From Heterostelium multicystogenum (lineage: Eukaryota > Evosea > Eumycetozoa > Acytosteliales > Acytosteliaceae), in assembly GCA_003667245.1 (NCBI GenBank), contig RCNN01000076.1:34776-98775 (forward strand): a DNA stretch of 64,000 nt, written 5' to 3'. How positions within the stretch are numbered: the first letter of the stretch is position 1; the number at the start of each line of letters is the position of its first letter. The notes under the pieces were generated by a model. The model was not told where the DNA came from and searched no databases. It saw only the letters and a list, made by a program, of their open reading frames with translations. Of the stretch, positions 1-14,100 are shown piece after piece. The translations under genes and the position numbers were made by a program.

Positions 1-2899
1 TGGTGGTAGTGGCGATGGCAGGAATGATCTTACCAGCAATCAACTTTACCTTGTATCGGTCGGATTCCTCAATCTTATATACACGTGCACGCATATTAGC
101 ACACGCAGTTATAAAGTCGATATGATGATTGGCATCGTTGTCTTTTTCAAAATCCTGTGCGTTCAGCGGTGCAAGGCTGTGTTCCGCTTTCATTTTGATG
201 AGCTGTTGTTCGAGAGTCTTTGTCAGCTCAATAAACTGGTCGTACGAGAATGTCTCTACTGGAGCAGCAGCCTTTTCATCAGAGATGATAACCTTGTTCT
301 TTGATTTGAATTCCGGTACTACTATTTGGTCACAATATGAATAAGCATGTTGTCGGCAATCCTTTGGCAAAGAAATATTGAAATATTTGCCCATAAAGTT
401 GCAGTTTCCACTAAGAAATCCAAATGAGAAGCATCATCCTTATTGAAATTGATCAGGGTGGGTGGTCTTTTTGGTAGTGTCCAAAATGGAACTCCTTCTT
501 TTGATTTCATATCCAAAGGATAGGCCTTAAGCAACTGCAATACATTATGGTTATAAAGCTTTTCAAACTTGATCCTGGCATATTTGACACAGTCCTCAAA
601 GGATTGGGGATATTGTGACATCAACTTTGATAATGATTTACAAATAGCAATCTTATTATTTACTTGTGAATTTAATAGTTTCTAAAAGTAGTCGGGCGAT
701 CGTTAGTATGTTACGTTGTACAACTGCCTCTGTATCACACATATAGTTACATTAATATAATCTGGTTCATGGATGAATTTGTCGAGTTCAGATGGGTTGA
801 TGCAGAAGAGCTTTTCAAATTTGTCTCTTGACCACTGGATACAATGATCGATGGTCGATGGGAAAGATTTCAATGTACAGAATGGAGTTTGTTTTTCATT
901 TGGATCCTTGGTGGAGGAGTATGATTCGGTCAGGTCTGGAATGATGACTTGAGTGTGTCCTTTGGTACCAAGTGTACCTGATTCTAAAAGTGGCTTGCGG
1001 TTTGCCACGCATTTTGTGTCGACGTAGATACGTGCCTCAACGTTATCGAGTGCACTTACAATGATATCTTGCTTCTCATAGAATTGACTGGTATATATAT
1101 GCTCAGAGTTGGCATCAAGTTTATCTTGACGATGATCAACTCTCAGCGATGGATTCATGACTTTTGCAGCTAGGGCTGCAGTCTTTGATTTTGGACTGTT
1201 GATATCATGGTTTCTAAAGAGGAATTGACGATTCAGGTTTGACTTTTTCAATGAGATCGTTATCGGTGATTGTCACCATTCCATCGTCTCCACATGCAAC
1301 ACCCAAGAGAGCGTAGTTCTTGAGCATCTCACAGCCAATGGCACCTGATCCAATCATAAATAGTTTGGTGTTCTCAAGTGTCTTGCATTTCGATAAACCA
1401 AGTGCCAAAAGCTGCGATTGAGAACGTTTTGATTTGAGTTCTCCGGTTTGCACAAAGTCCACTCCTACTTGCTGCTCATTGATAGATTCCTCGTCCTTAT
1501 TATACAATTCAAAAGCATCAATATACAACCACTGCTTGAGTGGCGAGAATTTACCTGTCATTGACTTTAGACATTCTTGTGCTGTAAAACCACCAATAAT
1601 TGAAACCAAAGGGCAGATACTACCGCGCGATGTCATTGCCGCCATCTTGATAATGTTAAAATCTACCTCGGTAACAGTCGAGAGCTTGTTATTAATTTGA
1701 CATGCGAGGTCATACATGGACTTGGCGTCGTTTTGATCCCAGGATTTTGGCAAACAACCAAACTTTTCTTTAAACTGAGAGAGTGCCAGTCTTGCTAAAT
1801 GTCTTTGTCCATTGTCTTTCAATAGGTTGAAATCTAAATATTCCGGTGATCCAATCGAGTCACTCAATGATTTCTATTATGTTGTTAGTCATCAAAGTCT
1901 AATGTAGCCCACAGATTGTGTAACATACGAAATTAAAGGTCACAGGTTGCTTGACGTCAGAGATGATACCTCCACGTGTGTATTGAGAGTAGCTGGTAGT
2001 GTCGCACTCGATGGCGAAAGAATAGGGTTGATCACATCGACTTTGTAGGTTTGGTCGTTCAACTCTACCATTCCTTGAATCTCGCGGAATTTAACGAGAT
2101 CACCCGACTCAAGGCCATGCATTTGCCCTTCCATGCAGGTGACAATTGCTGGAGATGCATTGGAAATCGATGAGATGAATGTTTCTTTCAAGTCCTCTCC
2201 ATTCTTATCGTAGACTGTGAATTGTGCGCCGAAATCGGCGAATACCCAACCGAGCAAACCTGAGGTGTCAGCTGAGAGGAATGCAATGTCATGTTCACGA
2301 CAGAACTGGTTGATCTGAATCTGCAGTGATAGTTCACAGTCGGTGAGAATGATGCACTTGAACTTTGAGAGTCTCTGCACGTCTTGAAGCAGAGGCGAAT
2401 TAGACCAGCTGTAGACCTTCACATAAGGATTCAGCTCTGCAATCTTGGGCAGTGTGTATTCCGCTCTGTTGATGTTTGTTTGATCGGTAGATACATCATT
2501 AACATCGATGTAGAATTGAGTGGAGAGATCAAGGTTTGAGATGTTCTGTTGGTCGTGGATGGTCAATGATTTGACACCGGCCAAAACCAAGTTCTTGGCA
2601 ATTTCCAAACCAACACCGCCTACTCCACTGAGGAGCACATCACCCTTGGACAGACGCGACATTGCAAAATCGCCTAAGACATATCTCTGTCTACTGTAGA
2701 GAGTGTCGTCCAATGAGTAGTCTCTATATTTCAGCAGATCATTCATTCCCGATGCAACCATCGGTGTCGATGCAGAGCTGTTTTCCATTTGGTTATTTGA
2801 TGGTGTCGAAGTAGTAGAAGACATGGATGGTGAAGGATTTGGCGTCGATGAAGTTGAAGTAGAAGATGATGAAGAAGTTGCAATCATTTCAACATCCAT
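1..2899 (-). CDS. uba1: Ubiquitin-activating enzyme E1 (UBA1), 3' end beyond window
   Basis: E1 activates ubiquitin with ATP and carries it as a thioester before passing it to E2 enzymes in nucleus and cytosol. The inactive adenylation half has GVGGVGLEIAKNL; the active half has the ATP-binding IGSGAIGCEMLKNYALLG; the catalytic cysteine lies in TPFCTLKSFP, as in UBA1 proteins. The start is placed at 2899 (MDVEMIATS), after which a Ser/Thr-rich leader precedes the conserved core; an upstream in-frame ATG at 2965 is a weaker alternative. Two introns fit the reading frame and the family alignment: 1928-1874 and 750-682, both with a CTAAC branch motif. Single-base frameshifts are needed near 2027, 1249 and 389. 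Roughly 925 residues are present; the family is about 1,020-1,060 long, so the C-terminal ubiquitin-fold domain is off the window. It could in principle be another E1, but the length and both halves on one chain argue for UBA1. Confidence 0.95.
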
Positions 2900-4983
2900 G
2901 GTGAATGAAAAATGGCAATGGCAATGGCAAGGCAATGACAATGACAATGAAGATGTATCAATCAATCAATCAATCAACCAATGAACGAGCTAATGTTTTA
3001 ACTTTATACTCTGATATTTATAACTGTACAAGTGTTTGTTACCAATATAATGTATAATTTTAAAGATATATAATAGATATATATATTTATATGATCTTAT
3101 AAATTAATATTATTATGATCACAATACAGTTGATCAGCATATCCACCACAACCTAACCTTTAATTTTAAACACCATTTTTATTATTAAATTTTTATTTAT
3201 TTACTCTGTGTGTGGTATGTGGGGTGATAAGGACCCAACAAATCATTTCCAATTTTATTCTTAGAATACTTTTTTATTAAAATAGAACAGCATCTGATTG
3301 TCTCAAATAAACAATATTGATTAATAATATCGCCAACATCTGCGAGTGATAATATATATATTGGAATTTCACTGATACAGGGATTGTCCATCATATAAGA
3401 ACAATTATTAATTTTAGGTTGTTATTTGATTCAACCAAAATACAGATAGCTGGTTTGTGGATTTATTATGAAATCAATCATAATTGAACTCTGAGGCTAA
3501 TATATTGATATTCCAGATCTCAAAAAGGGAATTTTAAAGTTTAGGAAAACTTTATATCTACATGATGAGAGATAAATGTAATTCTTTTTACAGAAATTAC
3601 TTTCCCTTATTGGGAAGTTAATTGAATTGAAATTCAAAAATAGACCATTATCATTATTAAAGTGAACATTAAATTAGAGAACAAAAAGATTGATGGGATC
3701 TTTTACCTAATCAACAATCCAACATAAACAGCTCCACAACATTTAATAAATAATTTTGGATGTTTTTAATTGATGTTTAATCGGTTGTGACTCACCAAAA
3801 TTGATTGTTAGAGTGGCCCACTCTAATTGTTATAATTTTATTGATAATTACCCATAGCTGATTTAGATTTCATTCCATGTCGATCCAAAATGGATGACGA
3901 TGCATTAATATAAGGGTAATATTAAAGTAAAAATAAGAAAAGCATCGTCACCAATATTATCTATAAATTGGATCATCACCTATTGAATTTCAGATAGAAT
4001 AGAATTAAATAAGTATGTATATCAGAATTTCATTGATCTATAAAATGAGAACATCAATCAATCAATCATTCATTCATTCAAGTTGTCATGAACTATCAAA
4101 TTTTTACAAATATAAATATCTATTTAACAAATAACCATCAACCACATAGGTGATGAATATGTATGTGAAATCAAATTGTTACTTCTTGTATTAATGTATA
4201 ACACACACATTAATCCAGATTTTTATACTTTTCAAACTAACTAACCACTAACTTACATTAATATTAATAAATAAATCAAAAATAATTAATATTAATTTTA
4301 ATAATTATCAAACAATTGTTATTAGATTTTATTTAACCAACTATAATAGTTGTTTTAGAATACCAATATAATATATTGTTCACCTTCAATAATACATTAT
4401 ATTATATTATTATTAATTATATTTATATATTAATATTTAATAGAATACCTTTTTGCATTTTAATTTATTGTTATAATTTACTTTCTTTCATTATTTATTA
4501 CTTAATCTAGGTATTTGTACCATTTGGTCAGTTCGTTAATCGTTTGGTTGGTTTAGTTCGTTAGTTGTTGAGAGTGATTCATTTCCTTCCTTCCTTCCTC
4601 CTACCTTATTACTCTCTAAAAGAAAAAAAGTATTTATATTTTTTTTATCACTATCTTTTGATTGTTACATACATTTATATAAATAACATCATGATGATTG
4701 TTATAAAATAATATTCATAAAAAAATGTGTTTGATGAATACAAACTTAGATTATAAAATGTATTAATTGCGATGTCATAAAAGACCAAATTTAGTAAATC
4801 GGAATCAAACACAATTGATTTTTAATAATGATAGATTAATGCATAGTTATATTTTTAACTATTTCTTTGTTATAATAATATAACGATACTTTATTAACAA
4901 ACATCACTCATTTATCTATCAATTAAGTTACTAAATAGTAGTTGTTTCTCTCTTACTAATCGATACATTCTAAAGTTTCGAAA
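2900..4983. other. Intergenic region between divergent uba1 and seipin genes
   Basis: About 2 kb of strongly AT-rich DNA between two gene starts, so it must hold both promoters. A short open frame on the minus strand (3197-3394) has no recognisable content and no neighbouring exon. The only structured element noticed is the foldback at 3882-3974. Confidence 0.7.
3882..3974. other. Imperfect foldback, possible small structured RNA
   Basis: Three nested inverted repeats lie in about 93 bases: GATCCAA (3882-3888) with TTGGATC (3968-3974), TGACGATGC (3895-3903) with GCATCGTCA (3942-3950), and TTAATAT (3905-3911) with ATATTAA (3919-3925). An ACCCATAG sequence about 30 bases upstream resembles, with one mismatch, the upstream element seen at Dictyostelium small-RNA genes. 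AT-rich DNA gives short foldbacks by chance, so this is only a candidate. Confidence 0.3.
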
Positions 4984-6719
4984 ATGGAGACCATGGTTAC
5001 AACTGTTATAAGATCAGGTCTTGAGTTGTTATATAAAGTTGTAAGTTTTGTCGTATTAAACCGATATATTGGTTAGTTGAATCATTCTAATGACAATGAT
5101 CGTATGTACAGTCTTCATTCTTTATTAAAATATGGCTTCTACCTTTGAATTCTGTCTTGGAATGGTGTAGTGACAGAATCAATCCTTTGTTTGAACCATT
5201 GATCACATTCTTGCGAAACAACAAGTCCAAGATACTTAAAATATCCATCTACAGTGTAATTGCATTCATCTTGATTGGCTCAATCTCGTTGGCCAATTAC
5301 ATTATCATCTACTCTTACTATGTACCAAAAGTATCCACCGAAGAGCCTTTATATTTTGAATTTGGGTAATTACAATCTCCTATGGTCTATTGCATCATCT
5401 CAAACTAACAAGCTATTGCAGTCGAAAGATAACTGCTCAATCAGAGATTGCTGTTGAATTCCAACGTAAACAAGCTCTATGATATCTATTTGAATCTTGA
5501 AATGCCTGAATCTCCAAAGAACGAAGCCGCTGGAATGTTTATGGCCTGCTTAGATATTGATAACCAAGACAAGTGGAATCCACAAAAGATACTGCATACA
5601 TGTAGACCGGGAATTATTAAATATAGATCAACCATTACCAAACTTGCAAGAACTATTACCTATTTGATACCTAATCTATTTGGATGGACTGAGGAGAAAC
5701 AGATTCTATCCATTCCAATGGTCGAGAATCTACTTTCTAAACGTGTAAGTACTTCATAGAGTATTGGTCAATTAGTTATTAACGCTTCAAAACCAAATCA
5801 TCCAGTTTTATCAAACCATTTCTGTTAATGTAAACATTCAAAACCCAGAGATTCAAATCTATAAAGCATCTCTAGTTTTCCAAGCTAAACTATCAGGTCT
5901 TGAGTAAGTTCAACATTAAAGTTGAAATATGCTATACCAAAGCTAACTATTTTCAATCAGATATTATCTTTTTAACTATCCATATATTTCATTTGCAATT
6001 GGTTTCACATCATTGTTTATATTCTGGACAGTTTCAACCTTATTCATCATTGTCTCACTTTATCTCTATAGACACTTTAAGAATCCAGCTGTAAATGAAT
6101 TGGAAGTATTCCCATTCGATGGAAATAACAAACTGACTGATGAAGAAAAGAAGAAAAAGAAGGAATTGTATAGTGACTTGGATGAGGTTTTGAATCCTCT
6201 TCCTTCTTTATCATTCTCAAGTTCAAGTTCTTCCACTTCTCCACAAAAGACTCAATACATATGGGAGGAGGAACTCAAAGAATTGGACCATCTTGTAGCA
6301 AAGAAACAACAAAAAAATGATTCAAACAACAATAATTACATTGGAGGTACCGATGATATAAAATTGGTGCAGATATCACAAAATCAATAATATCACCTCA
6401 GGTCAAGATAGAAAAAGTCGAGGAATCCTATCCAATATCAGAAAGCTCATCAACTAACGTCAATACAACTACGCCTGGTGAGTTGGAAAGCACTCAGGTT
6501 CCTTTGGAGGATAATGCTCTTCAAAGCTCAATTATTGATTCAGATGCTAGCATGAAAGATGAATCAAGTCTCACCACTCCATCAACAACCGACACTCCTT
6601 CACCACCATCCTCAGATGGGGAAACCTATGGAAACTCTGGAAATCTAGGTCATGATGAATGGCAATTAGTTGGTAAAGATGATGATGAAATTTCATCCGT
6701 AAGAAAAAGAAAGGTTTAA
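4984..6719 (+). CDS. bscl2: Seipin (lipid-droplet biogenesis protein)
   Basis: Seipin is an ER membrane protein that assembles at ER-lipid-droplet contacts and controls droplet size. Visible are an N-terminal membrane segment (ISIYSVIAFILIGSISLANY), the luminal seipin core with the family signature YDIYLNLEMPESPKNEAAG, a second core block (NVNIQNPEIQIYKASLVFQ), then GLEYYLFNYPYISFAIG leading into the second membrane segment and a cytosolic acidic Ser/Pro-rich tail. Five exons fit in phase: 4984-5040, 5112-5366, 5422-5744, 5806-5904 and 5961-6719. Frameshifts are needed near 5469 and at an A run near 6382. The gene ends only 93 bases from the convergent Nudix gene. The assignment rests on the ordered core motifs plus the two flanking membrane segments. 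Confidence 0.92.
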
Positions 6720-6812
6720 CGTATTTGATCATTACTTTCTTTTATTGTAAATAGATTATGCTTTTTGTACATATAATAAAGACTATAAGAACTTTGTTTA
6801 CATACTCCTTAT

Positions 6813-7911
6813 TTATTTGAATAAGCTCATTCCAAAATATAAGAGTGTTGGTACTGTAACTGCAGCAGCTAATGCTAGGTATGCCACTGGATGGTGGAAA
6901 ATATGGTATATGATTGGGTTGTTGGATTCCTCAATGGATGGAATATTTGTTTTATCTAAAACTACTTTGAATAGCTCACTAGTAAGCTCCAATGAGAGCC
7001 CCCATAGATTGAAAACCGATGATTCAATTGGAAGTCTGGTAACTGGTACTCTAAATGAACTGAATAAATATTTTAATGTTGGATTGACAATTCGTCTTTG
7101 GGACATTGATGTTAGAGCATGAAATTCAATGATTGGATTCCATTTTACATCGGGGCTTTCAATCAAGAAATGATCGATATCCACCCAACCACAATCATCC
7201 AATTCATTATCAACTACTTGTATTGGTGTATCATTTAATTGCAAATATACTATTTGAATGTATTTGTTAATTAACAGTCATTGTAATTACAATCTTGAAT
7301 CATAGGATCATACCAAAAGTGTAAAGTACAAGCTGATCAAATGTAATACGATCATCTAAACGACCAAGAAGTGTATAGTTCTTTGGGTCTTTCAAATTGA
7401 TACCAACTTCTTCTTGTGACTCTCTTTCAGCCGCATCCTAAAGAATTTAACATTAGGTCATGATTCATGATTACTACAACAATCACTATTTGAGCTTCAA
7501 CATACTTGTGGTGATTCACCTTTTTCCAAATGACCACCTGGGAAACAAACCTCACCCTTGCGTTTTCCTCTTTGTGATTTCTTTCCAAAAAAATATGTGC
7601 TGTAATATTACCGTTGGTGGTATCTAAAGCTGAGGTAACATAGTTATTCAAACAAGTGACACTGTGATGGTCTAATCCACAAGAACATGAAAACTTTGAG
7701 GTATAACGTAAGTCTCTAAATCTTAAGATAATCGATACACTCTTCTTACTTTATTCAAGGTGATATTCTGATCTACACTCTTTAGTTTCAGAAGAATAGA
7801 AACGGAGGCCTGTCGTCTTTTTTGTATATCGTTGACAACTACATACCTATTTGAGCGTAGTTTAGTGATAAATGAATTTAGAAATTTAATTTTATTGTTA
7901 TTTGAGTACAT
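6813..7911 (-). CDS. Nudix hydrolase (NUDT7/8 CoA-pyrophosphatase type) with C-terminal membrane anchor
   Basis: Nudix enzymes hydrolyse nucleoside diphosphates linked to another moiety; the NUDT7/8 branch acts on CoA derivatives. The N-terminal strand ASVSILLKLK is followed by HIFFGKK, then KGEVCFPGGHLEKGESPQ, and after an intron DAAERESQEEVGI, which together give a complete Nudix box (G-x5-E-x7-R-E-x2-E-E-x-G). Exons are 7911-7750, 7599-7506, 7437-7314 and 7249-6813; the Nudix box is split by the 7505-7438 intron. One extra T in the run near 7590 breaks the frame. The last 25 residues are hydrophobic (YLALAAAVTVPTLLYFGM) and look like a tail anchor, which is not typical of soluble NUDT7/8. 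Substrate cannot be told from sequence alone. Confidence 0.85.
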
Positions 7912-8166
7912 TCTTTTAGGCTAATAAATGACCATGATCTGAATAATGAATGAATACACCATATTTATAATCAATTTGCAAACATCAGTTTAGTTTTTTT
8001 TTTTTGTTTTGTTTTGGGAATTTGCTCCCAAATTGAATTCATCGATTACCAAATTTGGATATCTATTCTTCTTAATTGTTACCCATTATTTTAATTGATA
8101 AAGAGATAAAATTAAAATATCTGGTATTTAGATCATGATTTTAAATAATATAATACAAAATTCGAT

Positions 8167-11100
8167 TTATTTTCTTAATCCAAATAAACTATTGAAAACA
8201 TCTGATTTCTTTTCTGGTGACGATACTTTGGTAATGTTGGGTGGTGGTGATGGCGGTTGGGTGTTATTGCTGCTTGGGGCCACGACTGGCTGGAATCCAG
8301 AATCATCCCCACCGAAATATAGTGATTGATAGTATAAACAGAGTTCTTCTTCGAATGGCATCTGTAGTTTGACTGATTTTTCTTTTGCTTCTTTAATTTG
8401 CTCTTCGTGATCTGTCGATGGATCCTTGCCAGAGAGAATTGCAACTACCACCTTGAGGAGCATGGTACGTGGCTGTCCAATGGTAAAGATCTCTGAGAAC
8501 TTTTCGAGCAGAGCAAGAGCATCGTTGATTTCACTTAGTACCTTGGAGCGGTTGTTGTTGAGTGAGTTTTGCATTAGTTTAATGAGAATGAGTGGAATCG
8601 AAGCATAGGCTTCGAAAGTAGTGAAATTGTTTGGCTCACCACGCATCAAAATTGCGTAGGTACGTTTGCAGTATTCATATGCTGTGGATGGATCATTGAG
8701 CTGAAGTGATAGCAGTGCCTTTAGGATGTTGAAATTCACTTGATAGCTGAGCGACACCTCGGCAGCTCCTATTGAGTTAAATAGCGATTCAATCTCATTG
8801 AGTTTGCCTGTGGTAACAGTCAGCTCACCAAGACGATAATGACTGAATGCAGTAGTTAGAAGGGCCATGATTTGGAGTTGAATATCACCTCGAATACGTG
8901 AGCTTTCCAGAGCTTTCTGGGATAAATTGACAGCTTGTCGCCATTGTCCCATATAGTAGAGACACATAGCCAACAGGATACTTGATTCCTCCATCATCTT
9001 CTTGTCACCAACTTTTCCCGCTGACTCTGATGAGATTTGGAATCCAGATTCAGCTTCTGTCCATCTACCGAGTCCAGACATGTAGATACCCCATGATTGA
9101 TGCGAATTTCCATAGACATATCCATTGGTCTCATCTGATCTGGCGAGAATCTCAGCATAGTACTTGAGTGGAGTAGCATGATTTCCGTTGGAACCAAGGA
9201 CACGTATTCCTATGGAAAATGCCTCGCTTTGTAGATTCCAGCTCTCAGTTGCGAGCTGAGATGCAACAAATGCACACCATGATGAGGCCTGCTTGGCACA
9301 GTCGTGGAAGAAAATCTTAGAGAGCAGAAACAAGACATAAGATTGCTTCTCTCTTTTCAAATGAGTCGAGGGTTGAGGTAAAGAATTTGGTTAGAGAGTC
9401 TTGGCGAGTAACCTTAGGGAGACGCACCAATTTACGAGCACCTGAGGGAGCGGGCTGTGGGTTGTTCTGGTTTGGTGGCATTTCTATTCCTAGATGTTTT
9501 GAGTGCAGTGAGGAAATGGAGAGAGGCAGATTGTAGTGCACCCATATTATAGAGGGCAAGTCCAAGTTTTCGGGATATGGAGACTGCTTCCAAAGTTGTC
9601 TTCTTTGGATTGGGTGTTGAAGTTGGTGAACCAGAGGCTGTAGGCGTTGGGAAATTTGAGGTGGAAACACTTCTTCGATGTAGTTTCTTTGGATTGATTT
9701 TCTTGCTATCTTCCTCGACCTGCGGTGAGTCCGTTTGAGAATTGGATATTTCATCAAGACATTTCAATGCCAATTGAAAGAATCGTACTGCCTCTTTGTT
9801 GTTGTTGTCAGAGAGTGCAATACCACCTGCTTTACTGGCATATTCTACTGTCTTGACATTGTCTTGTGCTTGATGATAATGATGAACGAGTGCTACAAAC
9901 AGGGAGTGTTGTGGGGTGTTGGTTAGCTCCATGATATTGGCAATCTTATGGTGGAGCTCACGACGTTGTGAGAACAACATTAAATCGTAGACGACCTCCT
10001 GTGTACGAGTATGCTGGAATGAGTAGATCAACTCTCCATTTGGCGGAGTTGAACGCGATCGTATGAAGTGAAGCTTTCAAGTATTTGCAAGTCGAGAAGC
10101 AAGTCTTCTTTGGTAGTAGACTCACTTGGTAGGATACGATAGAGATTCTCGCATGTGAAAGGCGTTCCAATGACAGATGCAACCTTCAACTCGAGTTGCT
10201 GGGCATTTGAAAGACGATCGATTCTGCTTGTGATCAAGGAAGTTACAGTTCGAGGAAGTGATACACGGATATGCTCAATTGCTTCGAGTTTCGAGTTGAA
10301 ACGCAATGTTGCTTCGTCAAAGAGGTTGGCTGCACGAAGTCCACTAAGCATTTCTTCAATTACAAAATGATTTCCCTGTGATCTGTTGAATATCTCCTCA
10401 ACAATCTCATCGGGTACACTCTCTGAATTTAGCATCTGGTTAATCAACTGTGCAGTTTCCTCTTTGGTGCCAAGTGGCTCAAGTTGGATCATTTGAATGC
10501 CAGTCAGATTGGTGAATCCAAAAGGCAATCCTTCCTTCATTGGACGCAATGCGACGACAATCAGATGATTCTCAAGCTGGTGGCAGAGGTTAAGGGTGAG
10601 TGTCCAACTTGCACTATCCATATGGTGTGCATCATCGATGACAATAACAGTTTTTCTTGGGATGAGCATTTGTACGAGACGAAGCATCAGCATTTGTTGG
10701 GTTTCAGCACGCTGTGGAGCGGAATATCGACGATTAACTGGTGGTGGATTCACTTTAATGTCTAAAATGGGATTAAGGAGTCCTACATGTGGGCCGAGTT
10801 CAAGGAGATTCTTGTATTCTTGGGCTTCTGATTCTTTCAGTGGTTCGGCGAGTAATTGCTTCCATATGTAGAAGGGAATAGACTCATTCATCTGTACTCC
10901 AGTGGCTTTAACAACCTTGAGTCCATGACAGTAGGTATATTTGATCTCAGAAATGAATCTAGATTTTCCAAGTCCTGCCTCGGCCTCAATAATCACAACC
11001 TGTGTTCCATAACCGTTACGGACAAGATCAATCATACTGGCGACTTGTTTCAACTGTGGTTGGCGACCAATGATAGCGCGATTTCTCACAGGATGGTTTC

Positions 11101-14100
11101 TTGGTGATTGGTGATCCAGTGTATACTTTTTTGATTGGCTTGAACACTGGAATTGGAGCTGCTTTACCTTTCACTTTAATTGGATCACTGAGACGAACAA
11201 ACTCAATGTTCTTTGCATTCTTTGAGGTCTCTTCGCAGCAGAGTACACCACCCTGACTGTGGCTCATCAGACGTGCAGATAAATTGACCATGTCTCCGAC
11301 TACAGCATACTCACGACGCTCATCGCTACCAACATCACCACAGAAGCACTTTCCAGTGGTAACTCCAACCGTAGAAATTACGGTCAGCTTGAAGAGCGAT
11401 ACAACAATCTCCATGGCTGCTTCCACAGCACGTGAGGGATCGTCTTCGTGACTGTATGGCGGAACTCCCCAGCATGCAATGAGCACACAACCCTTATCAT
11501 CAATCATAAATTGACGTACCGTACCTTCGTATTTGTAGACAATCTTTTGGATTTCGACTACAATCGATTGCAGCTTATTCAAGTCTTTGACTGGATCTGG
11601 AACTCCATAGGAAAGGTTGACAAATATAACGGAGATGTGACGAAGCTCGGCAAGATATTCACCATGTCCATGCTTCAGCTGATTGATGACTGCATTTGGA
11701 ACGAATCTCTTCAATGAATCCTCCATGTCCATGAGAAGTGGCAAGTCAAATAGGAACTTGCGATCCATAGAGACCAACATCTGCTCATTGTAATCTGTGG
11801 TGGGCTTTTTCTCTTTCTTATCAAGTAGCACCATAGAGTCTAGCTTGTAATTGGTCTTTCCCTTTGGTCTATTGCAGTTGGCACAGTGCTTAATCACTTC
11901 CTGACACTGTGGCGAGATGTAAATCTCACCGCTTTCTGCTTCTTTCTCACATAGGGTTGCCTGTATCAATGCTTCACCTGCAATGAGGAACTCAACCTTG
12001 GAGCTAACACCACCTACGTACAGTCCACTGATATTTCCACAACCGATACCAATGTGTAGAGTAAGGAATCCACCTGGAACAGGGAAGTTATGGAGCTTAC
12101 GTTGCAAAGAGAGTGCACACTCACATGCGATACGAACACGATTGGTCACATCACCATGTGTAGGCCAATGTGTCAAGACGGCATCACCTGCGAACTTGAC
12201 GATATCTCCTCCATATCCCTTGACAACCTTGATCAAAATTTCGAAATATCTATTCAAATTCCTGGTCAATAGCTCAACACCTTCCTGTCCATGTCCACCA
12301 AGTCTTTCGGTCAATGAAGTAAATCCAGAGATATCAGCAAACAAAACACATGATGAATAGCTAGATTAAATAAGGAAATGGAGAGGTTAGCGAAAGTTGG
12401 TATCAAGAGTCTCTGGATGGATAGTTACTTTTCGATATGAGGTGGTTGAATTGGATCCGCCGATGCTAACAATCCCTTGATAACAAGGTTGGATACATAG
12501 GATCCGAGACTATTGATTTGGAGACGTTCTTTGTCGTCCGATGGAAGCTTGTCCTGTCTATCCTGATGCGTTGAACCTTCTAGCCAGAATTGATTGAAAC
12601 TGTTACGCTGTTTCTGGTCGTCGGTTTGCTTGATGGTTTTCAAGTGCTTGGAGAAAACCGACATCTTGAATGGTTTTGTTTTCTTTCCAGAGGTTTGTTG
12701 TGTTGGAAGCTGGCTATTTGTAATGGCTGTGATAGAGCTGGGATTGATGACAGTGGGTGGGCCTGTTGTAGTGGTGGTAGTTGTAGTATTGTTTGCTGTT
12801 GTTGTGGTAGTTGTTGTGGTTGATGTTGCGGTCAACGATTTCGTTGGTGAGAGTGCCATTTCATTGGATGGGCTGCCTGAGGTATCTGTGATGATCAAAG
12901 TAGTTGTAGTGGTAGTTGAGCTTGGAGATGTTGGTGCATTGTCCTTGGTAATCAAAGTCAATGTAGTTGTAGTATGCTGCTTTTCATCTGATTCTGTCAA
13001 TGATTTAGCCTGGATAATAGACTCCATTGATGGCGATGGCACAATTGCGAATGCCCTTGATGTCCTCACTGTATTAGTGAATGGTACTGATGTTTCATCA
13101 AAAGTGGCTTCAGTAGTGGTGCTGCTGCTGCTGTTGACGCTGTTGGTTGGCGGAGACATAGCCATTGCATTTAGTGCAGCAATTAAATCTGTTGATGAAG
13201 TTGATTGTTGCTTTGGAATGGAGGAAATGGGCAATGGTGGTGTTGGATGTCTTTGCACATGCACTGTTGGCTGCTGCTCATCATCTGAGAAAACTAACGA
13301 GTGTTGGTTCAATGATAAATTACTGCTGCTTTCGATAAAAGATGTATCTGTAGATAAAAATGAATTATCTGTATCGGTTTGGTTTGGAGTTAATGATATT
13401 TGATTAGCGTTCCTGTGGCTACCCTTAACATTAGGTATATCAATATTTGGTGATGCTATATGTTGGTATTGTTGTTGTTGTTGCTCTTGTACTTGTACTT
13501 GTTCAGTTTGTTGCTGTTGTTCTTCTGTTGCGGGTGATGATAATACTGTCGAACCATTGGCATCAGTGCTATTATTGCTACTGCTGATCTCATTGCTACT
13601 GCTTGTTGGCTCAGTAGTAGTCGTTGTTGTTGTTGTGATAGTTGATTCGTTCGATGCTCTTGGTGTGATTTCAGTGCTGACTATTGTTGAAGTACCGGTG
13701 GATTCATTTCTAGTGATAGTAAGGCTTTGCTTTTGAACAGGTTTACCCATGAATGAGTTGAGTAGTATAGTTTTCATAGTTGTAGACCTGCTTTCATTCT
13801 TTCCACTTGATTTTGATAGCTTTGGTGATTTAATAGGTGTTGGAATTGCTGCTTGTGAATTAGCTGTCGATGTAGCAGCAATTTGATCTAAATCAAACAA
13901 CGACAGTAAGTCAATGGCTGAACTCAATCACTCGAATCATTGTATTACACTTACCTTTTACAGAGAATGTTAAATGTGTAAATATATTGATACATTGGTT
14001 CACTTTTTCAACCAATTCCTGTAGGTATGACATGAAGATGGTTAGTAACGTCGCTGACATATTATTTATAATCAATGGTAATAACCTACGGAAGTTGAAT

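Noticed and set aside
3197..3394. 65-codon minus-strand open frame upstream of uba1
   Set aside because: AT-rich codons, no recognisable motif, no neighbouring exon; expected by chance in this DNA.
12594..13403. Long plus-strand open frame rich in Val, about 270 codons
   Set aside because: It is the antisense of the Thr/Ser-rich N-terminal region of the cyclase gene; ACA/ACC repeats read backwards give Val-rich frames. No domain content.
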